Source: Actinocatenispora comari (lineage in GTDB: Bacteria > Actinomycetota > Actinomycetes > Mycobacteriales > Micromonosporaceae). From it: a stretch of 64,000 bases of DNA. Made by a program: the position numbers and the translations under genes. The notes beneath the pieces are model-generated. The model was not told the DNA's origin. It ran no database searches and saw only the letters and a program-made list of their open reading frames with translations. Positions 17,575 through 25,931 of this stretch are shown here, piece after piece. The stretch covers positions 1 to 64,000 of the forward strand of contig NZ_BOPO01000045.1 of NCBI RefSeq assembly GCF_017312725.1, given 5' to 3'. Each line of letters opens with the position of its first letter. Position 1 is the first letter of the stretch.

Positions 17575-17976
17575 ATGAAGCAGTCTCGAGGGCGTCTGGT
17601 TCACCGCATCATCACCCTGGCCGCGGCCGCCGTGGCCGGTCTCGCGCTCTTGGCGGCCGGCCCGTCGGCCGCGTCCGCCGGTACGAGCCGGCAGGTCGGT
17701 CCGGCCATGTGGTACGACTGCGGGAGTCCCTACCCGTGGACGAAGACCTTCACCGCCGACGGAGTTCGGATCCGTACCCGTCCCGCCACCGGCACCGTGG
17801 TGGGCCTGGCCTACCAGGGCGACCGGTTCACCATCACCGATGACGCGACCGTCAACGGAGACATGTACTGCTACGGCACCGATCTGCGCACCGGGGTACG
17901 AGGATGGGTTCCGTTGATCTACTTCGGCACCGGCACCTGCATCAACTGCGTGGCACCGGCAGGTAGGTCCGAATGA
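17575..17976 (+). CDS. Secreted bacterial SH3-like domain protein
   Basis: 133 residues. Sec signal peptide: positive start MKQSRGRLVHR, hydrophobic core LAAAAVAGLALLAAGPSA and an ASA cleavage site at ~36. The mature part (~95 residues) holds one SH3b-type domain: DGVRIRTRPATGTVVGLAYQG, then GDMYCYGTDLRTGVRGWVPLIYF. Four cysteines (CGSPYP, MYCYG, TCINC) could form disulfides outside the cell. SH3b domains usually bind peptidoglycan or protein. GGAGAG lies 6 bases before ATG 17575. No catalytic domain is attached, so a wall-binding or signalling role is only a guess. Confidence 0.8.
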   Translation: MKQSRGRLVHRIITLAAAAVAGLALLAAGPSAASAGTSRQVGPAMWYDCGSPYPWTKTFTADGVRIRTRPATGTVVGLAYQGDRFTITDDATVNGDMYCYGTDLRTGVRGWVPLIYFGTGTCINCVAPAGRSE

Positions 17977-18704
17977 CCCAGGCCGACGGCCCGGTGCCGT
18001 CGGCTGCGGAAACCCGGGCGACGTGCGGACGCCCGCCGTCCGATGCGCTCCGACGCGATGGCGACCGTGGACCGTCCGAACCTGCACCGAGGACCATCGC
18101 GACGCCCGGTGGCGTGGAGTACCCCGCCCCGCGGGACGAGCAGCCGGCGGGTCCGGTCAGCGATGTTCGTCATCTGAATCGCGCCTTCGCCCGGACCGTG
18201 CGTGGTCCGTGAAGCGGCTCGTCCCCTCATCGGGGGTGAGGTTGAACACGTGGAGGCGGTCGGCCCGGCGCCCTGGGTGCGGGCTGATCAGCGCGGCTGG
18301 AGCCGGTGTGAGCCGCATCGCCTGCACGGAGCCCGGCCCCGGTCGTGTCGGCCGGGTTTGTCGGGTTACGCACGCGGAGCATCGGTGTTTTACTGCCCGG
18401 TTCGGCAGGTCGCGGTGTCGGCGCCGCGACGCTGCCCGACGTGCGTGGGAGGCGCGTCTGCCGTGCGGTTGGCGCGATTTCGGACAGGGTAGAGTGCGGG
18501 GCCGTGCATGGCATAAGTCGCCATAGTCCCGTCAACACCGTCATTGGGGCTGTCCTGCCTCGTTGAGGTTGGCTGAGACCTCGACGGCGACCATCGGCGC
18601 GGCTCGATGGTCTGGTACGACGTGGCGGCACAGTGTGTGGACGGGAACGGCGCCGGTGCGGGGGCACGCGCTTGCAATATGTCAACCGTTGTTGATGGAG
18701 CGCA
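17977..18704. other. 728-bp stretch without a supported gene
   Basis: Neither strand holds a reading frame with family similarity or good start signals; codon-position GC bias is weak compared with the neighbours. It ends with the cvnA ribosome-binding site (GGAG, ~18696). A promoter for the conservon is expected here, but I cannot place it. The base composition is slightly less GC-rich than flanking genes, so degraded coding sequence is possible. Confidence 0.5.
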
Positions 18705-21224
18705 ATGACTAGTCAGCAGACCCATCAGCGCCAGGCGGGTCGGGACCGCCGACCCCGGCGCCAACGATCGATTCGGCAAGGTGTTGTTCGTGTCGCGCTG
18801 GTTCCCAGCGTCGCGCTGATCGCGTTGTGGCTGGCCGGCGCCTCGTATCTGGGGTACACCGGCATCTACGCACGTCAGGTCGCGTCGAGCGTGCGGCAGG
18901 TGTCGATCCCGGCGGTCAACGGCCTCGCGTCCCTGCAGAAGGAACGTCAGCTGAGCATGGCGGAGCTGGCCAAGTCGGTGGCGACGCCGGCGGGTACGCG
19001 GGAGCTGAACGCTCAGCGCGGCACCAGTGACGAGGGCCTGGCCTCGATGCAGAGCGCCGCGAAGGCGGCGTTGGGCAGTGCCCCGGCATCGATCAAGGAC
19101 CAGATGGCGACGGTCACGGGCTACCTCGGCGAGCTGCCGACGATCCGCTCGCAGGTCGATGCGAGAACCATCAGCCCGCAGAAGGTCTACGCGTTCTACA
19201 ACAAGATCCTCGACGCGTCCATTCAACTGTTCAACACCCAGGCGCGCATCATCCCCGACTCGACCGCGTCGCAGGGTGGTTTCGCGGCCACGGACCTGTT
19301 CCGGGTGTCCGACCTGATGTCGCGAGCGGGATCCCAGGCCGCTGGTGCCTTCGCGGCGAAGAACTTCAGTACGAGCGGCTACCTGACCTACGTCCAGCTC
19401 GTGGGCGCGTATCACTCGCAGCTGAGCAACGTCGAGGCGAACCTGCTGCCCGATGTTCGTGCCGGGGTTCGGCGCATGATGCGCAGCGACGAGTGGTCTC
19501 GGCTCACCGCCGCGGAGAACGCGATCCTGGCCGACGGCGCCTGGCATCGCGGCGTACCGGCCGGGCTTCCGGTGGATGCCGCCGGATGGGGCAAGCTGAC
19601 CGACCAGGTCTCCGACGATCTGATCGGGCTGGCCAAGTCGCAGGCGGACGAGGTTTCCGCGCAGGGGTTGTCCACCGGTAACCAGAACCTCGGCTGGGCG
19701 ATCGGCGGCAGTGTCGCCGCCGCCGCGGTGGTGGCCCTGGCGATCCTGTGGGCCCTGCGCCGGTCCAGCGTGCTGGTCGGCCGGACGCTGATCCCTCGTA
19801 TCCGCCAGCTCGGTGAGGACGCCAACCTCATCGTGCGAACCCGTTTCCCGCAGATCCGGGAACGGCTGGCGGCGGGTGAACGGGTCGATGTGCGGGAGGA
19901 GCTCGGCCAGATCAACTCCGCCGGTGACGACGACGCCGAGCAGGGCCAGGACGAGATCGACAACGTACGAAAGACGCTCAACGACGCCGTCGTGCTTGCC
20001 GCCGACGCCGTGGTCAGTGAGGGCCAGGCACGTGCCGGCGTGCTGCGCGTGTTCCTTGGCATCGCGTACCGCAACCAGCGTCCACTGCAGCAGGCCAGCC
20101 GCGCACTCGACACCGAGGAGCGTGCCGAGGAGGACCCGGCCCGGCTGGAGAAGTGGTTCCGGGTTCACCACCGGGTCAACCAGGTTCGAGGCGTCAACGA
20201 GAGCCTGATCATCCTCGGCGGCGGCAAGCCGGGGCGGAAGTTCCAGTCGCCCATTCCGTTGCTGCAGGTGATGCAGGCCGCCAAGGCGCAGGCCGAGGAC
20301 TACGACCGGGTCAAGCTGGAGACCGCCCCCGAGGTCCGGGTCCGTGGCGACGCGGTGAACGGTACGGTCCACCTGCTCACCCAGCTTCTCAACAACGCGA
20401 TCGGGTTCTCCAGCTCCGAGTCCGACGTGCGGGTGCGCGGTGTGTATGTGGACCGGGGTATCGCCATCGAGGTCGAGGACCGCGGCATCGGGATGGCGCC
20501 AGAGGATCTCGACCGGGCCAACGCCATGCTCAAGCAGGCGCCGGAGTTCAACATCAACGCGTTGGGCGACGGATCCCAGCTCGGCTTCTGGGTCGTCGCG
20601 CAGCTGGCCAAGCAGCTCGGGATCACGGTCACGCTGACGACGTCTCCCTACGGTGGCGTGCTGGCGGTCGTCCTGATTCCCAAGGCACAGCTGGACAACG
20701 CGGCAGAGCGCAGCGGTGACATCTCCCGCATGGCCGGCAGCATCGACGTGCCGCGCGACGTCGAACAGACGATGCAGATGCCGGCCTTCGTCGGCGCCCC
20801 ACCCGCGCCGCGCCGGCCCGATCCGGCTTCCAGCGCAGCGCGTACCAACGGCGCCGCGCACCGCCTCGACAACGGTCAGGCGCACCGTCCCGCGCCGACC
20901 GCTCGGCCGGTCAGCCCGGCCCCGCGCATCCCCCCGACGGTAGGCCCCGCCTCGTCGAGCCCCCGGGCCGTCGGCGAGGAGCCCCCGGCCCGCGTGACCG
21001 CGATCAGGCAGCAGCCGCCGACCCCCGACCACGCTGCGCGGCCCGAGCGGCCGCCGTTGCCGGAGCGTCAACCGCAGCAGCACATCGCGCCGCAGCTTCG
21101 CGAGGATCTGGAACACCCCGGCGCGCCGGAACAGGCGATCGACATGGGAGATCCGGAACTGATCCGCAACCGGTTGGCACGGTTCCAACGGGGCAGCAAC
21201 GCTGGCCGCGCTGAGGACAACTGA
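18705..21224 (+). CDS. cvnA: Conservon sensor histidine kinase CvnA (nitrate-sensor-like)
   Basis: 839-residue membrane sensor kinase. TM1 ~30-52 and TM2 ~328-350 bracket a ~275-residue extracellular, mainly helical sensor domain resembling NIT-type sensors. A cytoplasmic HAMP-like/dimerisation region follows. The ATPase domain shows N-box HLLTQLLNNAIGFSS (~555), G1 VEDRGIGMAPEDL (~590) and G2 GDGSQLGFWVVAQLAKQLG (~622). The H-box region, FRVHHRVNQVRGVNESL, departs from the usual FRLDHLATRMRR pattern I recall for this family. The last ~170 residues are a Pro/Arg tail. It starts a cvnABCD operon, which in Streptomyces forms a membrane complex analogous to eukaryotic G-protein signalling. ATG 18705 has GGAG upstream. 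Confidence 0.9.
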   Translation: MTSQQTHQRQAGRDRRPRRQRSIRQGVVRVALVPSVALIALWLAGASYLGYTGIYARQVASSVRQVSIPAVNGLASLQKERQLSMAELAKSVATPAGTRELNAQRGTSDEGLASMQSAAKAALGSAPASIKDQMATVTGYLGELPTIRSQVDARTISPQKVYAFYNKILDASIQLFNTQARIIPDSTASQGGFAATDLFRVSDLMSRAGSQAAGAFAAKNFSTSGYLTYVQLVGAYHSQLSNVEANLLPDVRAGVRRMMRSDEWSRLTAAENAILADGAWHRGVPAGLPVDAAGWGKLTDQVSDDLIGLAKSQADEVSAQGLSTGNQNLGWAIGGSVAAAAVVALAILWALRRSSVLVGRTLIPRIRQLGEDANLIVRTRFPQIRERLAAGERVDVREELGQINSAGDDDAEQGQDEIDNVRKTLNDAVVLAADAVVSEGQARAGVLRVFLGIAYRNQRPLQQASRALDTEERAEEDPARLEKWFRVHHRVNQVRGVNESLIILGGGKPGRKFQSPIPLLQVMQAAKAQAEDYDRVKLETAPEVRVRGDAVNGTVHLLTQLLNNAIGFSSSESDVRVRGVYVDRGIAIEVEDRGIGMAPEDLDRANAMLKQAPEFNINALGDGSQLGFWVVAQLAKQLGITVTLTTSPYGGVLAVVLIPKAQLDNAAERSGDISRMAGSIDVPRDVEQTMQMPAFVGAPPAPRRPDPASSAARTNGAAHRLDNGQAHRPAPTARPVSPAPRIPPTVGPASSSPRAVGEEPPARVTAIRQQPPTPDHAARPERPPLPERQPQQHIAPQLREDLEHPGAPEQAIDMGDPELIRNRLARFQRGSNAGRAEDN

Positions 21225-21256
21225 ACACATCCCTTGACAGGAAACGGCAAAGCATC

Positions 21257-21685
21257 ATGAGTGAGACTCCCACCACCCCGATGAACGTCGACTGGGCGCT
21301 GGACGATCTGGTCGAAGGTCTCAATGCCCTGTGTGCCGTGGCCGTGTCGACCGACGGCATGCTGATCCAGCGGTCGCGGCGAATCAGCAGGGACAGCGCC
21401 GACTCGCTGGCGGCCCGTGCCTCTTCGCTGGCTAGTATTGCCCGCGGGATTTCCCGGCAGTTCGGTAGCGGCCCCATGCAGCAGACCATTGTGGAAATGA
21501 AGGATGCTTATCTGGTCATCACCGCGGCCGGTTCGAACGCGTGCCTGGCGGTACTCGCCGACGTCAACGCGGATCTCGGTCAGGTTGGTTATGAGATGAA
21601 TCGTCTGGTGAAGCGTGTCGGGGCGCATCTCGGGTCGCAGCCTCGCGACACGACAGCCGCCTTGAATGGTGGCTTGGAAGGATAA
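21257..21685 (+). CDS. cvnB: Conservon roadblock/LC7 protein CvnB
   Basis: 142-residue roadblock/LC7 protein. The fold is visible from WALDDLVEGLNALCAVAVST (~13) through DGMLIQRSRRISRDSADSLAARASSL to the second half, MQQTIVEMKDAYLVITAAGS and LAVLADVNADLGQVGYEMNRLV. Roadblock proteins bind and regulate small GTPases; in conservons CvnB associates with CvnA and CvnD. It lies 32 bp after cvnA and 4 bp before cvnC, matching the standard order. Its sequence is complete, with a normal length for the family. Confidence 0.93.
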   Translation: MSETPTTPMNVDWALDDLVEGLNALCAVAVSTDGMLIQRSRRISRDSADSLAARASSLASIARGISRQFGSGPMQQTIVEMKDAYLVITAAGSNACLAVLADVNADLGQVGYEMNRLVKRVGAHLGSQPRDTTAALNGGLEG

Positions 21686-21689
21686 TCAT

Positions 21690-22064
21690 ATGGCCGGGAA
21701 CGACGATGAATGGCTCGACGATGACGCCGGCGGGCTGGTCCCGCTTTACGCGGTTGCCGGCCGCCGCGCAACCGCCGAAATTTCCAGTGACTTGAATCTG
21801 GGCAGCATGGTGAGAGCGACGACGGCAGATCTCGATCCCACCTATTTCGAGCCTCATCAGGTCCAGATCCTCCGGCTGTGCCAACGGTGGCTGACGGTCG
21901 CGGAGATCTCCGCGATGAACAAGGTCCCGCTGACGATCACGAAGAGGCAGTTGGCTGATCTGATCGACCGCGGCGTGCTCGCCGTCAGCTCCGGGACCAC
22001 GAGCTACGCCGGTCCCACCCGGGACAGACTCGTCCAGGTCCTTGACGGCCTGCGCGCCATGTGA
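21690..22064 (+). CDS. cvnC: Conservon DUF742 protein CvnC
   Basis: 124-residue DUF742 protein, third member of the conservon. Characteristic segments are DDDAGGLVPLYAVAGRRA near the N-terminus (usually VRPYALTGGR-like), LRLCQRWLTVAEISAMNKVPLTITKRQLADLID (winged-helix-like, ~65-98) and RDRLVQVLDGLRAM at the end. ATG 21690 is chosen over an ATG at 21666 because GGAAGG precedes it and the upstream one overlaps cvnB. DUF742 proteins are thought to bridge the kinase and GTPase parts; the detailed role is unclear. Confidence 0.93.
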   Translation: MAGNDDEWLDDDAGGLVPLYAVAGRRATAEISSDLNLGSMVRATTADLDPTYFEPHQVQILRLCQRWLTVAEISAMNKVPLTITKRQLADLIDRGVLAVSSGTTSYAGPTRDRLVQVLDGLRAM

Positions 22065-22082
22065 TGTGAGGAAGGAACGATC

Positions 22083-22658
22083 TTGGAGCCGCAGTCGGTC
22101 AAGATTGTGATTGCCGGGGGATTCGGTACCGGCAAGACCACGCTCGTTGGTTCGGTGAGCGAGATCCCGCCACTGACCACCGAGGAACTGTTGACTGAAG
22201 CCAGCAAACCGGTCGACGACCTGGCCGGTGTCGAGAGCAAGACGAACACGACCGTCGCACTGGACTTCGGCCGGCGAACCATCAACGACGAGGTCGTGCT
22301 CTACCTGTTCGGCACCCCGGGGCAGGACCGGTTCTGGTTCATGTGGGACGAGCTGGCCCTCGGGGCGCTGGGCGCGCTGGTGCTGGTCGACCCGCGTCCG
22401 GCGCGGCTGAACAGCAGTTTCGCCGCGGTCGACTACTTCGAGGCTCGTCGCATCCCGTACGTGGTCGGGGTGAACATGTTTCATGGCGTCTGCGCCTACG
22501 AGGATCACGAGATCCGCAGCGCGCTGAAGCTCGGTACCGAGGTGCCGTTCGTACGGCTCGATGCCCGGGACCGGGAATCGGTCCGCCGAGCGCTGATCCG
22601 GCTGACCGAGCATGCTCTGGCGCGGCTGCCGGTTCTCGGGGAGCCGGCAGCCAGGTGA
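22083..22658 (+). CDS. cvnD: Conservon small GTPase CvnD
   Basis: 191-residue Ras-like GTPase (ATP_bind_1/DUF-type used in conservons). P-loop GGFGTGKTT (~12-20), switch I around VESKTNTTVALDFGR, switch II LFGTPGQDRFWFMWDEL (~80), all present. The base-recognition motif is VGVNMFHG where classic GTPases have NKxD; conservon GTPases commonly have N-x-F-x-G, so His in place of Asp is a slight departure. TTG 22083 is the start, following GAGGAAGGAACG. It ends the operon 9 bp before the convergent nucleotidyltransferase gene, leaving no room for a terminator. Confidence 0.92.
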   Translation: MEPQSVKIVIAGGFGTGKTTLVGSVSEIPPLTTEELLTEASKPVDDLAGVESKTNTTVALDFGRRTINDEVVLYLFGTPGQDRFWFMWDELALGALGALVLVDPRPARLNSSFAAVDYFEARRIPYVVGVNMFHGVCAYEDHEIRSALKLGTEVPFVRLDARDRESVRRALIRLTEHALARLPVLGEPAAR

Positions 22659-22667
22659 CGCCGTCCG

Positions 22668-23483
22668 TCAGCCCCGCAGCTGGTCGCGCCAGGCGCCGAA
22701 CCCGCTGATCAGGTCGTCCGGCGCACCGGCGAGGCGCAGCCGTTCGACCCGATCGTCGATGTAGTGCCGGTACAGCGGTCGCAGCTCGGCCAGCAGCGGC
22801 AACGCTGCGTCGGGGTCGAGCGGCGCGCCCGCCCGTACCGACGCCGCGAGCCGCACCAGCGGCGCCGAGACCGGGTCGGGCTGCGCGAAGTACCAGTCGA
22901 GCGCGACGTCGTTGCCCGCCGGGGCGCCGTCTCCGGCCGTGGCATGCAGGAAGCGCACCGGGAACAGCACCGCCTTGGTGAACAGGACGGTGTCGGTCAC
23001 CAGCCGCTGCGGGTGGTGGAACTCCGCCACGACCTCCGGTACCGCGAGAACGCTCAACGCGAACCGGCCACTGTCGACCAGCAGCTCGGTCCGGCCGGGA
23101 CGCGCGACCGTCGCGCGTACGTCGACTCCGAGCAGCAGTTGCCCGTGGTCGGCCAGGTCGAGGCGGTCGAGCGCCGGGAACCGCCCGTCGTCCCGGCCGG
23201 CGCGCAGCGCGGGCAGCGACGCCCAGAAGGCCGACACCTTGCCGTACAGGCCGGCCCGCTCCCGCACCGCGGTGGCGCAGTCGTCGGCGCGCTGCCGGTC
23301 GCCCTCCCGCGCGTCCGCCAGCACGACACCGAGATCGATGTCGCTCGCCGCCGGCGCGTACCCGCCGTGGGCCAGGCTGCCCAGCAGGTACGCCGCGGTC
23401 AGCCGCTCGCCGAAGGCGTCCTGCCAGATCCGGGCGGCATCGAGAGCCACACCGCGGGCCCGATCCTGTGCCGGGTCGGTCAT
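22668..23483 (-). CDS. Nucleotidyltransferase-domain protein (ANT/MNT-like)
   Basis: 271-residue protein with an N-terminal polymerase-beta-type nucleotidyltransferase: LLGSLAHGGYAPAASDIDLGVVLAD (in two stretches ~34-58) supplies the GS motif and the DxD metal ligands. A helical domain follows (~100-260) with HYIDDRVERLRL near the end, recalling aminoglycoside adenylyltransferases and DUF4111 relatives. Resistance to an aminoglycoside is possible but the substrate is unknown. The ATG 23483 overlaps the stop of the haem-oxygenase-fold gene by 4 bp, placing it third in the operon with the prenyltransferase. Nucleotidylation of that pathway's product is an open possibility. Confidence 0.8.
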   Translation of the reverse strand: MTDPAQDRARGVALDAARIWQDAFGERLTAAYLLGSLAHGGYAPAASDIDLGVVLADAREGDRQRADDCATAVRERAGLYGKVSAFWASLPALRAGRDDGRFPALDRLDLADHGQLLLGVDVRATVARPGRTELLVDSGRFALSVLAVPEVVAEFHHPQRLVTDTVLFTKAVLFPVRFLHATAGDGAPAGNDVALDWYFAQPDPVSAPLVRLAASVRAGAPLDPDAALPLLAELRPLYRHYIDDRVERLRLAGAPDDLISGFGAWRDQLRG

Positions 23484-24139
23484 GCGGTGGCGGTGTCGCG
23501 TACGGCGCACTCGGCGATCCGGTCGGACACCAGCGTGATGATCTGCCAGCCACGGTCCATGATCGTGACCATCTCCTCGACGGACCAGTCCGATCGGCTG
23601 CGCAGCAGCCGGTAGCCCATCTCCAGGTGCTCGACGTCGTCCTCGTCGTGCTTGGTGAAGTACTCGTCGTGCGGGAAGGCCCGGACGCCGGCCTGGCTGA
23701 ACACGAGGCTGCCCGCTTCCAGTACCAGATGGGCCAGCATCGCCCGCTGCATGCCGGGCAGGGTCCGGAACTGTTCGATGAACCAGGCCGCGCCCGCCTC
23801 GATGACCGGATCCCAGACGACCTGGTCGCCACCGCCCCGGCTGCGCTTCAGGATGTCGTTGTGGCCGACCTCCTCCTGCCAGTGCTCCATCGCCAGCGCA
23901 AGCAGTTCCGGATCCGGGTCGGTCTGAATCCGGGACGCCTCCGCCTGGACCCGCGCGGTGGTCATCCGCTGAAACGCGTTGGACCATGGCTGCAGCAGCG
24001 GCAGCGTCGCCTTCTTGGTCTCCTCGCTCACCGTGTCGTCGACGAGCAGCTGGCACAGGCGGGAAGCGCGGTACTGCTCCTGCCTCTGGTTGTTGTACGC
24101 GGCGACGCGATCCACGTCTGAGCGCTCAGGCTGGCCCAC
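23480..24139 (-). CDS. Haem-oxygenase-fold (HDO/TenA-like) protein, putative
   Basis: 219-residue all-helical protein. EHWQEEVGHNDIL (~85) and HDEDDVEHLEMGYRLL (~165) give the Glu/His and His-x3-Asp-x2-His-type ligand sets found in haem-oxygenase-like diiron oxidases and related TenA/PqqC folds. Such enzymes oxygenate, decarboxylate or cleave small amines and amino-acid-derived compounds. The assignment rests on these motifs and helix pattern only; a non-catalytic family member is possible. The gene lies 21 bp after the prenyltransferase and overlaps the nucleotidyltransferase by 4 bp, so it is the middle gene of a three-gene operon. Confidence 0.62.
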   Translation of the reverse strand: MGQPERSDVDRVAAYNNQRQEQYRASRLCQLLVDDTVSEETKKATLPLLQPWSNAFQRMTTARVQAEASRIQTDPDPELLALAMEHWQEEVGHNDILKRSRGGGDQVVWDPVIEAGAAWFIEQFRTLPGMQRAMLAHLVLEAGSLVFSQAGVRAFPHDEYFTKHDEDDVEHLEMGYRLLRSRSDWSVEEMVTIMDRGWQIITLVSDRIAECAVRDTATA

Positions 24140-24160
24140 GGTGGTCTCCTTTTCGGTGGT

Positions 24161-25249
24161 TCAGGCTCGATGGGCAGTTGCCACCGGCACTGCGGATTGC
24201 TGTGCGAACGTGGGGAACCGGAAGTAGGTGGTCACATCGCCGCTCCGGCCGGCGCGATGGCTGACCAGCTCCAGCACCCCGCGGCCGCCGTCGGCCCGCC
24301 GTGGTGCGAACGCATCGGTCAGCGCCACGAACCGTTGTGGCGGCACACCTTCCGAGCCCAACAGCGCGGCCGTACGCTCGACCGACTCCTGCTCGCAGGT
24401 GGTCAGGCTCGGCATCCGCAGGTAGGTGGTTGCCTGGACGGCCTGCTGGTGCCCGGATCGAAACGCCAGGCAGGTCAGCGGGGCCGCGCCGGCGTGGTCG
24501 CGGCCGGCGGTCAACATCCGGTAGGCGGACAGCGCACGGCCCTCGTCGTGTTGCAGCGCAACCGAGGCGACGCGATTCAGTTCGGCAATGTCCACGTCCT
24601 GGTGACGGTAGTAGATCTTCACCCGCGCCACCGAGCTGTCACCGATGTCGAGCCCGACGAACTCGATCTCTCGCGAACCGTAGCGGGCGCCGTTCTCGAT
24701 CCGGTGCCGCGCATGCGCCCAGGCACGTTCGAGGCCCATCAGCTGCATGGCCTGTTCGACGATGGCGTACCGTCGCGCGACCGGCCACCCGTACAGTCCG
24801 AAGTAGACCTTGTGCGCCGGCGGATCCGGTGCCCGCCAAGCCATCGAGTGCCACAGCGGCGCGGCCGGTGGCTGCCGGAACAGCGGGCTGATCGAGGTGA
24901 ACATCGACGAGCCGGACCACAGGTTCCAGCGAGGGTCGCTGGCCCCGATGCGAGGCGGCACATCGGACAGGCAGTCGAACAACATCCGCAGCTCCGGGTG
25001 CGGCCCGGACCAGTTCGCCGACACCTCCGCCGGGAATCCGTCGTCGGCAACGTAGGACGTCTCGCGCGGTGCCGCCTCGATCCGGTCGTCAGCCCAGTCG
25101 GGCAACAGCCGCTGCAGCTCTCGCGTGGCATGATGCCGCTGCTCGGCAGCGGCGCCCAGCGTTTCACACGCTGTAGCCCAGATATCGGTGAGGTACTCGC
25201 CCAGAGTGCGGCCAGATACGGGCCGCTGCGTAAACGGCGACAGGCTCAT
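24161..25249 (-). CDS. ABBA aromatic prenyltransferase, DMATS-like
   Basis: 362-residue protein matching the bacterial indole/tryptophan dimethylallyltransferase pattern strand by strand: SYVADDGFPAEVSANWSG (~65; Glu as in the general-base position), HKVYFGLYGWPVARR (~146), EFVGLDIGDSSVARVKIYYRH (two stretches, ~197-217), and the final DVTTYFRFPTF (~340). Basic Lys/Arg and Tyr residues on alternate strands would hold the prenyl diphosphate. It attaches an isoprenoid to an aromatic acceptor such as tryptophan or an indole peptide. First gene of the three-gene operon; ATG 25249. No scaffold-making gene is adjacent, so the acceptor is unknown. Confidence 0.78.
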   Translation of the reverse strand: MSLSPFTQRPVSGRTLGEYLTDIWATACETLGAAAEQRHHATRELQRLLPDWADDRIEAAPRETSYVADDGFPAEVSANWSGPHPELRMLFDCLSDVPPRIGASDPRWNLWSGSSMFTSISPLFRQPPAAPLWHSMAWRAPDPPAHKVYFGLYGWPVARRYAIVEQAMQLMGLERAWAHARHRIENGARYGSREIEFVGLDIGDSSVARVKIYYRHQDVDIAELNRVASVALQHDEGRALSAYRMLTAGRDHAGAAPLTCLAFRSGHQQAVQATTYLRMPSLTTCEQESVERTAALLGSEGVPPQRFVALTDAFAPRRADGGRGVLELVSHRAGRSGDVTTYFRFPTFAQQSAVPVATAHRA

Positions 25250-25630
25250 CGACCGTCACAGCCTGTTCTGATGCGAAGTAATGGAGGGTTCCCCGAACGA
25301 CATGAACACAACCGTGGGTTACTGCCCATTTCTGCCTCTGAACTCGATAGGCGATACAACGACCTGGTGATCCCCAAACGTCACGACGATCAATATAAGG
25401 AGCGGGACGTTGTTGCGGAATAGCTCAGGACGAGTTCCATCTCGGCATCACAAGGCGCTCATACATCGGGTGATTGTGTAGCCACGGTGGGTGGTGAAGG
25501 TGCTCGGTGCCGTGGCGGCAGCGGCGAGGCGCCGGCACCCGGACGGCACCCGCGCTCGTCGCCGCGGGTACGCCCAGACCACCCTGCGCGACCGCGAGGC
25601 TCGAACCCTCCGTCACGCAACTGGGAAACG
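25250..25630. other. Intergenic stretch upstream of the prenyltransferase operon
   Basis: 381 bp, with a noticeably lower GC part at 25265-25430. The prenyltransferase promoter should be near its left end. I see no RNA gene; a T-arm-like sequence on the reverse strand near 25597-25612 is not part of a cloverleaf. Confidence 0.4.
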
Positions 25631-25876
25631 GTGGTCGATCCGCCCGCGTACCTGCGGCGGTCGGTACTGAGCCGGCGCACCTCGTGGGTGCGTCGACGGC
25701 AACTCGAACGCCGTCATGCCCGCCTGCGGGCCACCGGTCTGGTACCGGAACTGCGGTTGACCTCGCCCGGGGAGCCCGACCGGGGGCCGCTGCCGACCTG
25801 GATCCGGCTGCTCCCGCTGGCGCCGGCACTCCTGGTGGCCGGCGTCCTGCTGGCCCTGCGCCGCCGCCGCAGTTGA
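25631..25876 (+). CDS. Small Arg-rich tail-anchored membrane protein, hypothetical
   Basis: 81 residues from GTG 25631. The first half is very basic (YLRRSVLSRRTSWVRRRQLE), then a short acidic linker, then one transmembrane helix at ~59-75 (LLPLAPALLVAGVLLAL) ending in RRRR at the C-terminus. Third codon positions are almost all G or C, supporting real coding. The start is uncertain: GGGAAA upstream is a weak ribosome site and a longer frame is open to 25487. I recognise no family. It is separate from the neighbouring reverse-strand genes. Confidence 0.5.
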   Translation: MVDPPAYLRRSVLSRRTSWVRRRQLERRHARLRATGLVPELRLTSPGEPDRGPLPTWIRLLPLAPALLVAGVLLALRRRRS

Positions 25877-25931
25877 ACGACGTCCTCGCCGACCGCGCCA
25901 CCATCCACCGGCCCGGTGCGGGTCGAGGCCC

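Noticed and set aside
17973-18212. 79-codon forward frame overlapping the SH3-protein stop
   Set aside because: ATGA overlap is attractive but codon bias is poor and the peptide is low-complexity.
18390-21230. 946-codon reverse frame opposite cvnA
   Set aside because: Antisense shadow; Arg/Asp/Gln-rich with no recognisable fold.
25590-25625. tRNA or attachment site on the reverse strand (GGGTTCGAGCC)
   Set aside because: T-arm-like only; no acceptor, D-arm or anticodon stem can be folded around it.
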